Source of the DNA: Fibrobacter sp. UWB10
GTDB lineage: Bacteria; Fibrobacterota; Fibrobacteria; Fibrobacterales; Fibrobacteraceae
DNA length: 64,000 bases
Direction of reading: 5' to 3'
NCBI RefSeq assembly: GCF_900182935.1
Contig: NZ_FXUE01000002.1
Location: 186,001 to 250,000 of the forward strand
The notes beneath the pieces are model-generated. The model was given only the letters and a program-made list of their open reading frames with translations. It made no database searches and was not told where the DNA came from. Shown here piece by piece: positions 1-9,854 of the stretch; position 1 is the first letter of the stretch, and each line of letters begins with the position of its first letter. The position numbers and the translations under genes are program-made.

Positions 1-1287
<1,287 letters not shown>

Positions 1288-1313
1288 TTTCGCTTTCGAT
1301 TAGCGTTTAGAAA

Positions 1314-1347
1314 ATGTCTCCGGAAAAAATCCGGGGGCATTTTTTTT
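1314..1347 (+). terminator. Rho-independent terminator of guaB
   Basis: A 10-bp stem (two T-G wobbles) closes an AAAAAAT loop and is followed by eight T residues. It lies 27 bp after the guaB stop. Confidence 0.9.
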
Positions 1348-1383
1348 GTACTCATTTTTTCGAAAAAATTATATAATTGTAGT

Positions 1384-2022
1384 ATGATGAAATTTTGTAC
1401 TAAATCATTGCTTTTGTTGAATTTCTCGCTTGCGTTTCTTTGTGCATGCGGAGAAGTGACAACGACTGAACCCAATTATTACAAGTGTAGCGACAATTCG
1501 AAAATCAGTGGGTTTGCCGCAGAATTTGGCAATTATAAAGTTGGCAAGACAATCCCGTACAAGCATTCGGATGGCTACCTGTTTTCGCTCGCTGTCATTG
1601 ATCGTGATAACTATATCGATGAAGTGTGCTATAAGCATTTGAATACAATTTTGGAATCGGCGTATCCCATCTATTCCGTTTCTCTTTCTACGGAAACGAC
1701 AACCTTCTACTATAATGAACAAGATAAATTGAATCAAACTATTACGGTGGAATTCGGTCAGTACGTTTTTTCTCTTAAGAATCCGGAAACTCTCAAAAAC
1801 ACACACGATTCGTCGTATATCGAAAAAATGGAAGTAAATGGGGTCACGTATACCGATGTCGCTGTAGTTGATGGGCGCAAATACGAACAACCGCGTAAGA
1901 GTGAATATCAGACAAAGACTGTTGAATCAGATGCCAAGTTGTATTACCAGACAAAGAAGGGCATTTTGAAAATAGAGATGGAAGACGGCAGCTACATCGC
2001 AATCAACGAGGAGGACGACTAA
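1384..2022 (+). CDS. Small lipoprotein, unknown function
   Basis: A 212-residue protein with a lipoprotein signal: a charged start (MMKFCTK), a hydrophobic stretch and a lipobox-like LCAC with the acylated Cys near residue 22. The mature part is polar and Tyr/Thr-rich, with no motif I recognise. ATG codons at 1384 and 1387 are both possible; no clear Shine-Dalgarno is present, and an A/T-rich TATAATTG box sits 6 bp ahead. The stop overlaps the next gene's ATG (TAATG), so the two lipoproteins are co-transcribed and probably act together at the cell envelope. Function cannot be assigned. Confidence 0.8.
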   Translation: MMKFCTKSLLLLNFSLAFLCACGEVTTTEPNYYKCSDNSKISGFAAEFGNYKVGKTIPYKHSDGYLFSLAVIDRDNYIDEVCYKHLNTILESAYPIYSVSLSTETTTFYYNEQDKLNQTITVEFGQYVFSLKNPETLKNTHDSSYIEKMEVNGVTYTDVAVVDGRKYEQPRKSEYQTKTVESDAKLYYQTKKGILKIEMEDGSYIAINEEDD

Positions 2023-2825
2023 TGAAGAAGGTGCTTTTTCTTGCTGTTGCGGCGCTTCTTTGTGCTTGTGGCGATGATGAGAGTTCTTCGCTTCCCAAAG
2101 ATGTGCAGATGTTGCTGGATTCTAAGAACGGTTTTAGCGAGGATACTGTCATCTATTTTGCGGATACGGTCAACTTTGTCGACAAGATAAACCAGTATGT
2201 CGATTTCGGTACCGAAGACCAACCCAAGATGGACTATGCAGCCAAGGCGCTTGCGTCTGCCATTGATGTACGACTGTATGTGGATCAACAATTGAATGAT
2301 GGTTCTATTGTTGTTCTTTGTAATCCAGCCTTGAATACAAAAATCATTTTCGATGATCCCGATCTCCCGGTGACAAAGAATGATTATAAACTGAGTTTCA
2401 AGGATTCGCTCAAAGTGGGTGATTCTACGTATTACGACATTGTGGTGTTCAACGCAAATGAAGACAACAACGTATGTAATATTTCGGCGTTCTATTACGG
2501 TATCCATGATGGCCTTGTCAGAGTCGTGAGTAAGAATGGTGTCACGCTGAACCGTGTTCCGGCGAAGGTCTATGAAGATGCTGTAGATCGAAGGGCCAAG
2601 GAAAAGGCTATCGCCGATTCAATCGCCCAAGCGGTGGCGGATTCTATTGCGCAGGCTGTTGCCGATTCGATTATCAAGGCGAATACAATTGACAGTACCG
2701 ATGACGATGGAAACCCCATTGAAATTCCTCAAGAAGTTGTAGACCTTGCAGAATCTGTTGCCGAGTGCATCAAGAAGGCGTATTCGTCCGGTTCGCTTTC
2801 GGCAATTAAAGATTGCAAAATCTAA
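2022..2825 (+). CDS. Lipoprotein with ADSIAQAV repeats
   Basis: A 267-residue lipoprotein: MKK start, hydrophobic core, lipobox LCAC with Cys16, then an acidic/Ser tether (GDDESSS) typical of Fibrobacter lipoproteins. Residues about 190-215 contain three near-identical units of ADSIAQAV, predicted helical and possibly coiled-coil. Its start overlaps the stop of the preceding lipoprotein gene by one base, so it is translationally coupled to it. A strong terminator follows. No enzymatic motif was recognised; envelope location is inferred from the signal only. Confidence 0.82.
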   Translation: MKKVLFLAVAALLCACGDDESSSLPKDVQMLLDSKNGFSEDTVIYFADTVNFVDKINQYVDFGTEDQPKMDYAAKALASAIDVRLYVDQQLNDGSIVVLCNPALNTKIIFDDPDLPVTKNDYKLSFKDSLKVGDSTYYDIVVFNANEDNNVCNISAFYYGIHDGLVRVVSKNGVTLNRVPAKVYEDAVDRRAKEKAIADSIAQAVADSIAQAVADSIIKANTIDSTDDDGNPIEIPQEVVDLAESVAECIKKAYSSGSLSAIKDCKI

Positions 2826-2850
2826 GACCGCTGTTTTTTAGCCGACGAAA

Positions 2851-2880
2851 AAAGACCTGTTCCGAAGAACAGGTCTTTAA
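2851..2880. terminator. Bidirectional terminator
   Basis: A perfect 12-bp inverted repeat (AAAGACCTGTTC / GAACAGGTCTTT) with a CGAA loop lies between convergent genes. A tracts on one side and T tracts on the other let it serve both the lipoprotein operon and gatA. Confidence 0.9.
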
Positions 2881-2899
2881 ATTTTAACGGAGCGCGAAC

Positions 2900-4318
2900 T
2901 TACTTGTTCAACTTCTCTGTTGCAGCAGCGACGCTGAGCAAGTCGGCTTCCTGGAACGGCTTGCCAATCCACTGCAGACCCACGGGGAGTCCGCCGGCCA
3001 TGCCACACGGCACGCTCACGCCCGGTAAGCCAGAAAGGTTCAGGCTTACGGTGTAGATGTCGCTGAGGTACACAGCCATCGGGTCGGATTCGTTCATGCC
3101 GCACTTGAGCGGGAGACCCGGCATCGTGGGGCTTGCGATCACGTCGCAGCTTTCGAATGCCTTGTTGAAGTCGTCGGTAATCAAGCGACGGACCTTCTGG
3201 GCCTGCACGTAGTAGGCATCGTAGAAGCCTGCGGAAAGCACGTAGCTGCCGAGGAGAATACGGCGCTGGACTTCCTTACCGAAACCTTCGCTGCGGGACT
3301 TGGCGTACAGGTCGAAGAGCTTGCGGGCTTCTTTGCTGCGGTAGCCGTAGCGAACGCCGTCGTAGCGGGAAAGGTTCGAGCTAGCTTCGGCAGTTGCAAT
3401 GATGTAGTAGCTGGACACGGCGTAGCTGATGTGCGGAAGGCTGATTTCCTTGAGGGTGGCGCCTTCGGCTTCGAGCTTCCCCAGCATGCCTTCGATAGCG
3501 GCCTTGCATTCGGCGTCGAGGCCTTCGCCAAAGTATTCCTTGGGAACGCCAATCACCTTGCCCTTCACGCCGGCGTCGAGCTTTGCGGTAAAGTCTTCGG
3601 TCGGGCGAGTGCTGGTGGTGTTGTCGTGCGGGTCGATACCACAGATGGCGCCGAGGAGGGTGGCGGCATCTTTAACGGTTGCACCGAAGGGGCCAATCTG
3701 GTCCAAAGAGCTAGCGTAAGCCAACAGGCCGTAACGGGATACACGGCCGTAGGTGGGCTTGAGGCCCACAACGCCTGTGCAGGCAGCGGGCTGACGAATA
3801 GATCCACCGGTGTCGGAGCCGAGCGCACAGGCGACCGTGCCACTGGCCACGGCTACGGCCGAACCGCCACTGGAGCCTCCCGGAACGCGGGATTCATCGA
3901 GCGGGTTGATGACCTTACCGAAGTAGGAGGTCTCGTTGCTCGAACCCATGGCGAATTCGTCCATGTTGGTTTTGCCCACGATGATTGCACCGGCGGCTTC
4001 GAGCTTTTCGATAGCGGTAGCGGTGTAGGGGGCGACAAAATTTTCAAGAATCTTGGACGCGGCCGTGGTGCGTGTGCCTTCGATGCACATGTTGTCCTTT
4101 ACGGCAACCGGAATTCCGTCGAGGGCTCCGAGAGTCTTGCCTTCGGCACGACGCTTGTCGGATTCGGCGGCCTTCTGCAAGGCGCGTTCGTTCAAAACAC
4201 TGATATAGGCGTTTAAATTCTTAGTAGATTCAATCTTTGCGAGGGATTCTTCGGTAAGGGCCACGGCAGTCTTGCTGCCGTTAGCGAGCTTGCCGCTCAA
4301 TTCTTGGATGGTCTCCAT
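2900..4318 (-). CDS. gatA: Asp-tRNA(Asn)/Glu-tRNA(Gln) amidotransferase subunit A
   Basis: Amidase subunit of GatCAB, which releases ammonia from Gln/Asn for transamidation of mischarged tRNA. The 472-residue protein carries the amidase signature with the Ser-cisSer-Lys triad: Lys74 (VAVKDN), Ser149 in PGGSSGGS and Ser173 in DTGGSIR. The spacing is that of characterised GatA. The start is METIQELS, not the longer frame: a GGAGG sits upstream and the ATG overlaps the stop of the preceding membrane gene (TAATG). gatB and gatC are not in the window, so the complex is encoded at scattered loci. High certainty. Confidence 0.96.
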   Translation of the reverse strand: METIQELSGKLANGSKTAVALTEESLAKIESTKNLNAYISVLNERALQKAAESDKRRAEGKTLGALDGIPVAVKDNMCIEGTRTTAASKILENFVAPYTATAIEKLEAAGAIIVGKTNMDEFAMGSSNETSYFGKVINPLDESRVPGGSSGGSAVAVASGTVACALGSDTGGSIRQPAACTGVVGLKPTYGRVSRYGLLAYASSLDQIGPFGATVKDAATLLGAICGIDPHDNTTSTRPTEDFTAKLDAGVKGKVIGVPKEYFGEGLDAECKAAIEGMLGKLEAEGATLKEISLPHISYAVSSYYIIATAEASSNLSRYDGVRYGYRSKEARKLFDLYAKSRSEGFGKEVQRRILLGSYVLSAGFYDAYYVQAQKVRRLITDDFNKAFESCDVIASPTMPGLPLKCGMNESDPMAVYLSDIYTVSLNLSGLPGVSVPCGMAGGLPVGLQWIGKPFQEADLLSVAAATEKLNK

Positions 4319-4641
4319 TACTTTCCTCCGGACCATTTCATGATGTAGATGCCGAGAATCATGCCGATAATGCTTACCACGTTCAGCTTGATTCCGAAGC
4401 CGAATGCGATTTTGACCAGATAAAGGTCAAGAACCACGGGCTCGGGCCTGTCGGCAAAACCGATGTTGAGGTTGAAGGACGAAACGAAGAAGTTGTGGAC
4501 TACGTTATTGAATCCACCTGCGTTCATCAGTTCGCCAAGCTGACCAAACAGCATACCGAGGCATTCGCCAAGGATTCCGCCGATGATCAGGCCCAACACG
4601 ATAAAAACCAGTAGACGACCAAAAGTATTATTTCGATTCAT
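4318..4641 (-). CDS. DUF4321-like small membrane protein
   Basis: A 107-residue membrane protein with an N-terminal transmembrane helix (GRLLVFIVLGLIIGGILGE), a central soluble part and a C-terminal helix (NVVSIIGMILGIYIMKW). The layout and the GLIIGGILGE stretch resemble the DUF4321 family of unknown function; this match is from memory. It heads a two-gene unit with gatA (one-base overlap). A TATATT box on the minus strand at 4649-4654 lies seven bases before the ATG with no Shine-Dalgarno, suggesting a very short or absent leader. Confidence 0.75.
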   Translation of the reverse strand: MNRNNTFGRLLVFIVLGLIIGGILGECLGMLFGQLGELMNAGGFNNVVHNFFVSSFNLNIGFADRPEPVVLDLYLVKIAFGFGIKLNVVSIIGMILGIYIMKWSGGK

Positions 4642-4673
4642 GGCAGTTAATATAGAAAATACTAGACGCTGGA

Positions 4674-4762
4674 AATGTGTAATGTGTGGTGTGTAATGTG
4701 TGATGTGTAATGTGAAATTAAAATTTACATTTTGATATTCATCTCACACTTCACATCTCACA
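4674..4762. repeat. Two opposed heptanucleotide repeat arrays
   Basis: Six exact-register heptads of type RRTGTGW run from 4674 to 4715 (AATGTGT, AATGTGT, GGTGTGT, AATGTGT, GATGTGT, AATGTGA). Three heptads in the reverse orientation (TCTCACA, CTTCACA, TCTCACA) fill 4742-4762. The two arrays could pair into an imperfect hairpin between ung and the DUF4321-like gene. Related arrays occur at 16754, 28013 and 57828. Confidence 0.8.
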
Positions 4763-4763
4763 C

Positions 4764-5441
4764 CTACTTGATGCTCCAGTCGATGGGTTCGAGGCCCTTG
4801 CTTTTGAGGTATTCGTTTGCCTTGCTGAAATGCTTGCATCCGAAGAAGCCTCGGTAGGCTGAAAGTGGGCTCGGGTGCGGTGCGGTCAAGATCAGGTGAC
4901 CACGATTCTTGGCGACGAGTTCTTGCTTTTTGATGGCGAAGCTGCCCCACAAAAGGAATACCAGGTTTTCGCGCGTTTCGGACAATCGCTTGATAATGGT
5001 GTCGGTGAATTGTTGCCAACCGATTCCGGCGTGGCTTGCTGCCATGTGGGCGCGAACCGTGAGCGATGCGTTCAGCAGAAGAATTCCTTGGTGAGCCCAA
5101 CTTTCGAGGTTTCCGTGCGGGGGCGGGTTAATGCCCAAGTCATCGTGGAGTTCCTGGAAAATGTTGATGAGCGAAGGCGGCGGCTGAATGCCCATGGGCA
5201 CAGAGAAACAAAGTCCGTGAGCCTGGCCCGGATTGTGGTAAGGGTCTTGCCCGATAATGACGGCCTTGACTTTATCTACAGGGCAAAAATCCAGGGCCGC
5301 AAAAATCTGGGATCCCGGCGGATACACCACATGGTGTTCTGCTTTTTCTTGCAAAAGCTTTTCTTTAATCTGCTTAAAATAGGGCTGCTCGAATTGGTCT
5401 GCGAGCAGGTTGAGCCAAGATTCTTCGAGTTTAACGGACAT
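4764..5441 (-). CDS. ung: Uracil-DNA glycosylase
   Basis: Family-1 uracil-DNA glycosylase, excising uracil from DNA to start base-excision repair. At 225 residues it is of normal family length. It has the water-activating loop GQDPYH with Asp66, the Pro-rich loop (GIQPPPS), LLLNASLTV with the uracil-binding Asn, and the minor-groove loop HPSPLS with His189. All catalytic residues are present. It lies directly downstream of the THUMP-like methyltransferase gene on the same strand, 7 bp apart, and probably shares its transcript. Confidence 0.97.
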   Translation of the reverse strand: MSVKLEESWLNLLADQFEQPYFKQIKEKLLQEKAEHHVVYPPGSQIFAALDFCPVDKVKAVIIGQDPYHNPGQAHGLCFSVPMGIQPPPSLINIFQELHDDLGINPPPHGNLESWAHQGILLLNASLTVRAHMAASHAGIGWQQFTDTIIKRLSETRENLVFLLWGSFAIKKQELVAKNRGHLILTAPHPSPLSAYRGFFGCKHFSKANEYLKSKGLEPIDWSIK

Positions 5442-5448
5442 GCTGTTG

Positions 5449-6744
5449 TCATGCCCGCGGAAGCGGGCATCTCCTTGTTAGAATTGCGATTTTTTCGCCA
5501 TAGGCGCGGGTGTAGAAAAGGATTGCGGATTCTTTGCCCTTGGGCTTTAAACGCTTGATTTCGGCGTCTGGGTCGAGTTTTACGCCGCGGAGTTTGAGCG
5601 TAATCTTGCCGATGCCATGTTCCTTGAGCATATTGCGGACGGCGCCCGTTGCAATTTCGGCGTGGGCGAGCACTTTGTAGCTGGCAAATTCGGGAGCCGG
5701 AAGGGGTAATTCGCTTGCTACGTAGGCAATGCCTTCAGAAATCAGGTGGGCACTTGGGTCGCAGGCGAGGGCCGCTTGGTTAAAGAGGTGGCTTCGAATA
5801 AGGACTGGCGCCGGTTCCGAGATGTATTGGCTGATCTCGCCGAGAGGAAGGTCGCTTTTGCTGGTCGCAGTGCGGTAAGTGCGGTCTTTGCCTTCGAGGC
5901 TGTCGTTTTTGTCCAATTTTTCTTGAAGGTCGTCGTCCAGAGTTTCTGTTGAACGGTCGCGCTTACGGCTCCATTCGGCAAGTGTTTCGCCAGATTTGTC
6001 GACAATGATTGCGCGTACGGTGTCTGGATTCTTGGCGAGGGCGCCGAACAGCACGAGGCATTCGCGGCAGTCGCTGTGTCCGCCTAAATAAAGAATCTCG
6101 CTGCCGTCGGGGATTTCTGCCGGCGGGTATCCGGGCGGAAGCTTGGCCATGCCGCCTTTGTAATGCTTGCTGATTTCAACGACTTCTTCGAGCGTGGGCG
6201 TCAGATTGCGCAAATCACGCTGGTTTTCGCCTTCGAGGGCGCGGCGGGCTGGGTCGATGGTGAAGTAATCTGCCGCGTTTTCGACCGAGCGCACGTCGCG
6301 GCACTGGGTGTCAACAGATTTCCCGAGGGCCTGCATGTTGTAGCGGTACATGGCAAGGCGGTCTCCGTCGAGGTCGAAGCCGGTAACCTTTAGGGTTTCG
6401 GGCAAGAAAAGGCTATCGCCGCCCATGCCGCAGCAAAGGTCGCTTACAGTGCCTTCGGTTGGCCAAAGTTTAGCTTTCCAGCGACCGATATCTTTCGCGG
6501 TGCTCTGCTCTAGGGCAAGGCGGTCACAAAGCAGAAATTTGCCTTTGCCGCTTTTGTCTTCAAAGAATTTTTCACGGTACTTGGGCACAAGTGCCATGTA
6601 ATCCATAATGGCGGAGCGTTCTTCGTTGCTGTAGCCCTCTTTGGCAAGGCGTGTCGAAACCTGCAAAGCGTCTAGCCGCTTAGAAAAGGCTTCTTCAATA
6701 AAGCCTTGAATCTTAGCCGAGGTGAGCAGGTCCCAGAAATTCAT
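5449..6744 (-). CDS. SAM-dependent methyltransferase with THUMP-like C-terminus
   Basis: A 431-residue class I methyltransferase. The SAM-binding motif I appears as DLCCGMGGDSLFL, followed by an acidic strand (GFDLDGDRL) and a DPARR motif that replaces the usual motif IV. The last ~60 residues (LKLRGVKLDPDAEIKRLKP) match my memory of the THUMP-like domain family, implying an RNA substrate; the exact target is unknown. The start is MNFWDLL at 6744, with a TATCTTTG box five bases ahead on the minus strand. The final codons run into a palindrome (5451-5470), so the C-terminal residues CPLPRA are encoded by a repeat-like element. Confidence 0.85.
   Translation of the reverse strand: MNFWDLLTSAKIQGFIEEAFSKRLDALQVSTRLAKEGYSNEERSAIMDYMALVPKYREKFFEDKSGKGKFLLCDRLALEQSTAKDIGRWKAKLWPTEGTVSDLCCGMGGDSLFLPETLKVTGFDLDGDRLAMYRYNMQALGKSVDTQCRDVRSVENAADYFTIDPARRALEGENQRDLRNLTPTLEEVVEISKHYKGGMAKLPPGYPPAEIPDGSEILYLGGHSDCRECLVLFGALAKNPDTVRAIIVDKSGETLAEWSRKRDRSTETLDDDLQEKLDKNDSLEGKDRTYRTATSKSDLPLGEISQYISEPAPVLIRSHLFNQAALACDPSAHLISEGIAYVASELPLPAPEFASYKVLAHAEIATGAVRNMLKEHGIGKITLKLRGVKLDPDAEIKRLKPKGKESAILFYTRAYGEKIAILTRRCPLPRA
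5451..5470. repeat. GC palindrome of the ATGCCCGC..GCGGGCAT type
   Basis: Perfect 8-bp arms with a GGAA loop; one frame reads MPASAGMT, the typical translation of a widespread intergenic palindrome family. It covers the last codons of the methyltransferase gene and sits just before ung. Confidence 0.7.
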
Positions 6745-6749
6745 GTTTG

Positions 6750-6757
6750 CAAAGATA
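6750..6757 (-). promoter_or_regulatory. TAnnTTTG box for methyltransferase-ung
   Basis: TATCTTTG on the minus strand, five bases before the ATG at 6744. It is divergent to the box at 6775. Confidence 0.5.
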
Positions 6758-6774
6758 CCTTTTTTAAATTTAGT

Positions 6775-6782
6775 TATATTGC
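6775..6782 (+). promoter_or_regulatory. TATATT box for the phosphoesterase gene
   Basis: TATATTGC ends five bases before the ATG at 6788; no Shine-Dalgarno is visible. It fits the window-wide near-leaderless pattern. Confidence 0.5.
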
Positions 6783-6787
6783 AAGGC

Positions 6788-7789
6788 ATGAATAATTCCC
6801 TTGATTTTATCGGCGATGTTCACGGACACTGCGATGAACTCCGCGCCTTGTTGCAAAAGCTAGGTTATGTGGAGTCTGCAGGTGCGTTCCGGTATCCGGG
6901 CGGTGAACGGTCGGTGGTATTCTTGGGGGATTTCGTAGACCGCGGGCCCAATGCGCGCGAATCGTTGAATCTGGTGCGCGCCATGCGCGATGCCGGGTCG
7001 GCAATTGCGTTAATGGGAAACCATGAATTTAACATGCTTTCATTCTGGCAAAAGAATGGGGCTGGTGGCGGTCATTTCTTGCATCGCTTTAAAGACGGCT
7101 TTTTGCGCGAACACAGCTTTAACAAGATTGCAATCCATTCGCGGACGGTTACCTCTTTCGTGGGGCACAAACAAGAGTTTCTAGAAGCTCTTGAATTTGT
7201 GAAAACGTTGCCGGTTTACTTGGAAACAGAATCTTTTAGGGCGCAACACGCTTGTTTTGATGTCGATGCAGTTGCTGCGTTAAAGCGCGAAGGCATTACT
7301 TGCTTTGCCGATGGCAATTTCGACGAACTCATTGCCCGTGCAAATGATGAAGATTTTGAATACGAAGATAGCCTTTTTGTGCCCATGAGCACGCTTTTGA
7401 AGGGCCCGGAAATGCCTTTGCCCGAAGGCGAGCATTTTACCGATGCCGAAGGCGTTCGCCGTATTAAGACTCGTATTGCTTGGTGGCTGGACCCCACTAA
7501 GGCGAGTTTTCAGGAATTGTGCTTTCAACCGGGTGTTTCGATGGATGTTAAAGCCGATGTATTGCCGTCGGTACGTGCTCGAAAATTTTACGGCGAAAAT
7601 GAACGCCCCGTTTTCTTTGGGCATTATTGGTTGACGGGTCTCCCGAAATTGATTCGCGATAATGTGTGCTGTCTAGATTTTAGTGTTGCCGGTTACCGCG
7701 GAGACGGCCGATTGGTGGCGTACCGCTTTGATGGCGAACAGAAATTGGATGAAAGAAAATTTGTGTGGGTCGAGGCCTCTACTCGATGA
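6788..7789 (+). CDS. Metallophosphoesterase, PPP-like
   Basis: A 333-residue calcineurin-like phosphoesterase with the three metal-binding signatures: GDVHGH (residues 9-14), GDFVDRGP (about 47-54) and GNHEFN (about 79-84). A later GHYW provides the C-terminal His. Bacterial relatives hydrolyse diadenosine tetraphosphate or phosphoproteins; the substrate cannot be told here. The start MNNSLDF was chosen because the motif block begins at once and the TATATT box lies seven bases before it. The gene overlaps the cytochrome c assembly gene by four bases (ATGA), so the two are translationally coupled. Confidence 0.88.
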   Translation: MNNSLDFIGDVHGHCDELRALLQKLGYVESAGAFRYPGGERSVVFLGDFVDRGPNARESLNLVRAMRDAGSAIALMGNHEFNMLSFWQKNGAGGGHFLHRFKDGFLREHSFNKIAIHSRTVTSFVGHKQEFLEALEFVKTLPVYLETESFRAQHACFDVDAVAALKREGITCFADGNFDELIARANDEDFEYEDSLFVPMSTLLKGPEMPLPEGEHFTDAEGVRRIKTRIAWWLDPTKASFQELCFQPGVSMDVKADVLPSVRARKFYGENERPVFFGHYWLTGLPKLIRDNVCCLDFSVAGYRGDGRLVAYRFDGEQKLDERKFVWVEASTR

Positions 7790-9837
7790 AAAAACTCTCG
7801 TCTCTAAAATTTACGGTCGTTCTGTTAATCGCATTTTTGCTGCTAACCTTTTGGGGCGTACTTGCCCAAGTGAATGCCGAATCTGCGGGGTTGCCCGCAT
7901 CGGTTGCGGTAGACCGTTTTTTTGGCAGCTATTTCATTTGGATTTTAGGTGTGATTCCGTTGCCGGCATTTAAAGGCCTTGCGGTGTTGGCGGCAGTGAA
8001 TGTACTTGCCTCGCTTATGTTCCGCATGCCTCGCGGATTAAAAAATGTAGGCCTATGGGTGATTCATATTGCTTTATTGGTCTTGCTTGTAGGCGGTGTT
8101 GTCGAAAGCGAAATCAAACGGGAATACAACGGGTATCGCGATGTGTCAATTGCCAATGCGACAGTTTCTTATTTCGCCGTCGATGATAGCTTGAGAGTGA
8201 CTCCAGTTGAAGTCGATGAAAATGAATATGTCTACTCGGTCCATTATCACGGCAGGGTAGATGATGTGATGGGAACGTCGGTGGATTTGTACAAGGCAAC
8301 CTACGATCCCTTGCGTTTTGTGCCTTATGCGTTTATGGTGCTGTTCCTTTTGGGAGCGTTTATTCACTATGTAGTCAAAATTCGCTGTAAACAAAAAGCT
8401 CAAACATCGTCTGTTGTTAAAGCTTTGCCATTTGTCTTGATGCTTGCGGCTTTGCCGGTGGATTCTCATGCCTCTGCACGCCCCATCCCGATTTGGGAAG
8501 CTTTGCATTCGGACACCCCGGTTTTGGTAGAATCTTCAGTGCGTCCGTTTGATTCTTTTGCGCGAGGTTTCCTTGATAATTTGAGCGGTCGCGTGAAGTA
8601 CAAAAAGATTGCTGCAGCCGATGTGGTGCGCCATATTTTGGTTTCTCCTGAATCGGCTAGACATTACGAAATTTTTAAGGTGCTTCGCAATGAAGTGTTG
8701 GTGATTCTACATTTGCCGCAAGAAAAACGCTATGTGAGCTATGCGGAACTCGCTCCGTTAAAAGATGTCCTTAAGCTTTATGCATCTCGTAACGATGACT
8801 TGGCGGCGACTGCAGAAATGCGTCGACTTTATTCGAATTTGCTACTGTACGAATCTGTGGCAGACCATTCGGCATTTTCAATTGTCACGAAATATTCCTT
8901 GACGCATTCCGATGTGAATCCTCATCGCCTAAAGGCCGAAGTTTTATACCATTGGCTGAATCTGGCCTTGTTTGCCTTTGTGGCGGCAATGCTTGCCGGT
9001 CTTTTGGCTTCGTTGAATGTGGCGTTTCGGTCTTTAAAGCTTGATACTGTTGCCAATGTTTTCTGCATTGTGACGGCCGTTATATTGACAGCCTTGTTTG
9101 CAATGCGTAGCTATGTCGCAGCCCGTCCGCCAATGTCGAGCTTGTATGAGGTCGTAATGTTGGTGGCGCTGCTGTTAATGTGTTTTGAATCGGGTGCATT
9201 TGTGTTCTGCAAACGCCGTAGCTATACCTTGATGATTCCGATAACTTTAATGGCGGCCGCACTCCTGTTTTTTGCCAAGTTTATCTTGGAACCGGGCGAT
9301 ACGTTCCAGCCCATTTCTGCTGTGCTGAATTCGTCGGTATTTTTGACGGTTCACGTGTTTACGATTGCGCTTGGCTTTGCGGGAATGATTTTGTCGGGGG
9401 TGGTTGCGCATTTGGTTCTGTACCGTGGTGCGAAAGCGACGCCTCTTTATACGTTGATGTATGCGTCGCTTGTTTTTGGTGCCGTATTTACGGTTCTGGG
9501 AACGCTCCTCGGTGGCGTTTGGGCTGATTTTGCCTGGGGCCGTTTTTGGGGCTTTGATCCGAAGGAATGCGGTGCGCTATTTGTGATTCTATGGGCTATG
9601 CTTGCCCTCCATTTGCGGGCGGGTAAATTGGTGTCGTTGCGTGGTTTTGCAATCATAAATTGCTTTAATGTGATTGTCACGTTCCTTTGCTGGTTCGGCG
9701 TGAACCTGCTTGGCGTAGGCTTGCACAGTTACGGATTCCAAAGTAATTCCGTCATTTGGCTTGTCGCGTTTATAGTGGTAGATTTGATTATGATAGCCCT
9801 GCTTACGTATCGCCTTCGCCGAATTTTCGCCTACTAA
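7786..9837 (+). CDS. Cytochrome c biogenesis fusion protein (ResB-CcsA type)
   Basis: A 683-residue polytopic membrane protein. The N-terminal third has ResB-like transmembrane helices flanking a short periplasmic loop. The C-terminal ~270 residues form a CcsA/CcmC-type haem-handling module with helices around the Trp-rich WGRFWGFDPKE motif, and later LLGVGLHSYGF carries a candidate haem-ligand His. Fusion of both System II partners is known in Bacteroidetes and epsilonproteobacteria. Inferred role: haem export and ligation to periplasmic cytochromes c. It overlaps the phosphoesterase gene by ATGA. The lipoprotein at 28048 with one CxxCH is a conceivable client, but that is speculation. Confidence 0.88.
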   Translation: MKKLSSLKFTVVLLIAFLLLTFWGVLAQVNAESAGLPASVAVDRFFGSYFIWILGVIPLPAFKGLAVLAAVNVLASLMFRMPRGLKNVGLWVIHIALLVLLVGGVVESEIKREYNGYRDVSIANATVSYFAVDDSLRVTPVEVDENEYVYSVHYHGRVDDVMGTSVDLYKATYDPLRFVPYAFMVLFLLGAFIHYVVKIRCKQKAQTSSVVKALPFVLMLAALPVDSHASARPIPIWEALHSDTPVLVESSVRPFDSFARGFLDNLSGRVKYKKIAAADVVRHILVSPESARHYEIFKVLRNEVLVILHLPQEKRYVSYAELAPLKDVLKLYASRNDDLAATAEMRRLYSNLLLYESVADHSAFSIVTKYSLTHSDVNPHRLKAEVLYHWLNLALFAFVAAMLAGLLASLNVAFRSLKLDTVANVFCIVTAVILTALFAMRSYVAARPPMSSLYEVVMLVALLLMCFESGAFVFCKRRSYTLMIPITLMAAALLFFAKFILEPGDTFQPISAVLNSSVFLTVHVFTIALGFAGMILSGVVAHLVLYRGAKATPLYTLMYASLVFGAVFTVLGTLLGGVWADFAWGRFWGFDPKECGALFVILWAMLALHLRAGKLVSLRGFAIINCFNVIVTFLCWFGVNLLGVGLHSYGFQSNSVIWLVAFIVVDLIMIALLTYRLRRIFAY

Positions 9838-9842
9838 TTATC

Positions 9843-9850
9843 TATATTTA
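9843..9850 (+). promoter_or_regulatory. TATATTTA box immediately before dgt
   Basis: The box ends four bases before the ATG at 9855. A -7/-10 element here places transcription start at or next to the start codon. Spacing is identical to that at 59559. Confidence 0.55.
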
Positions 9851-9854
9851 GTTC

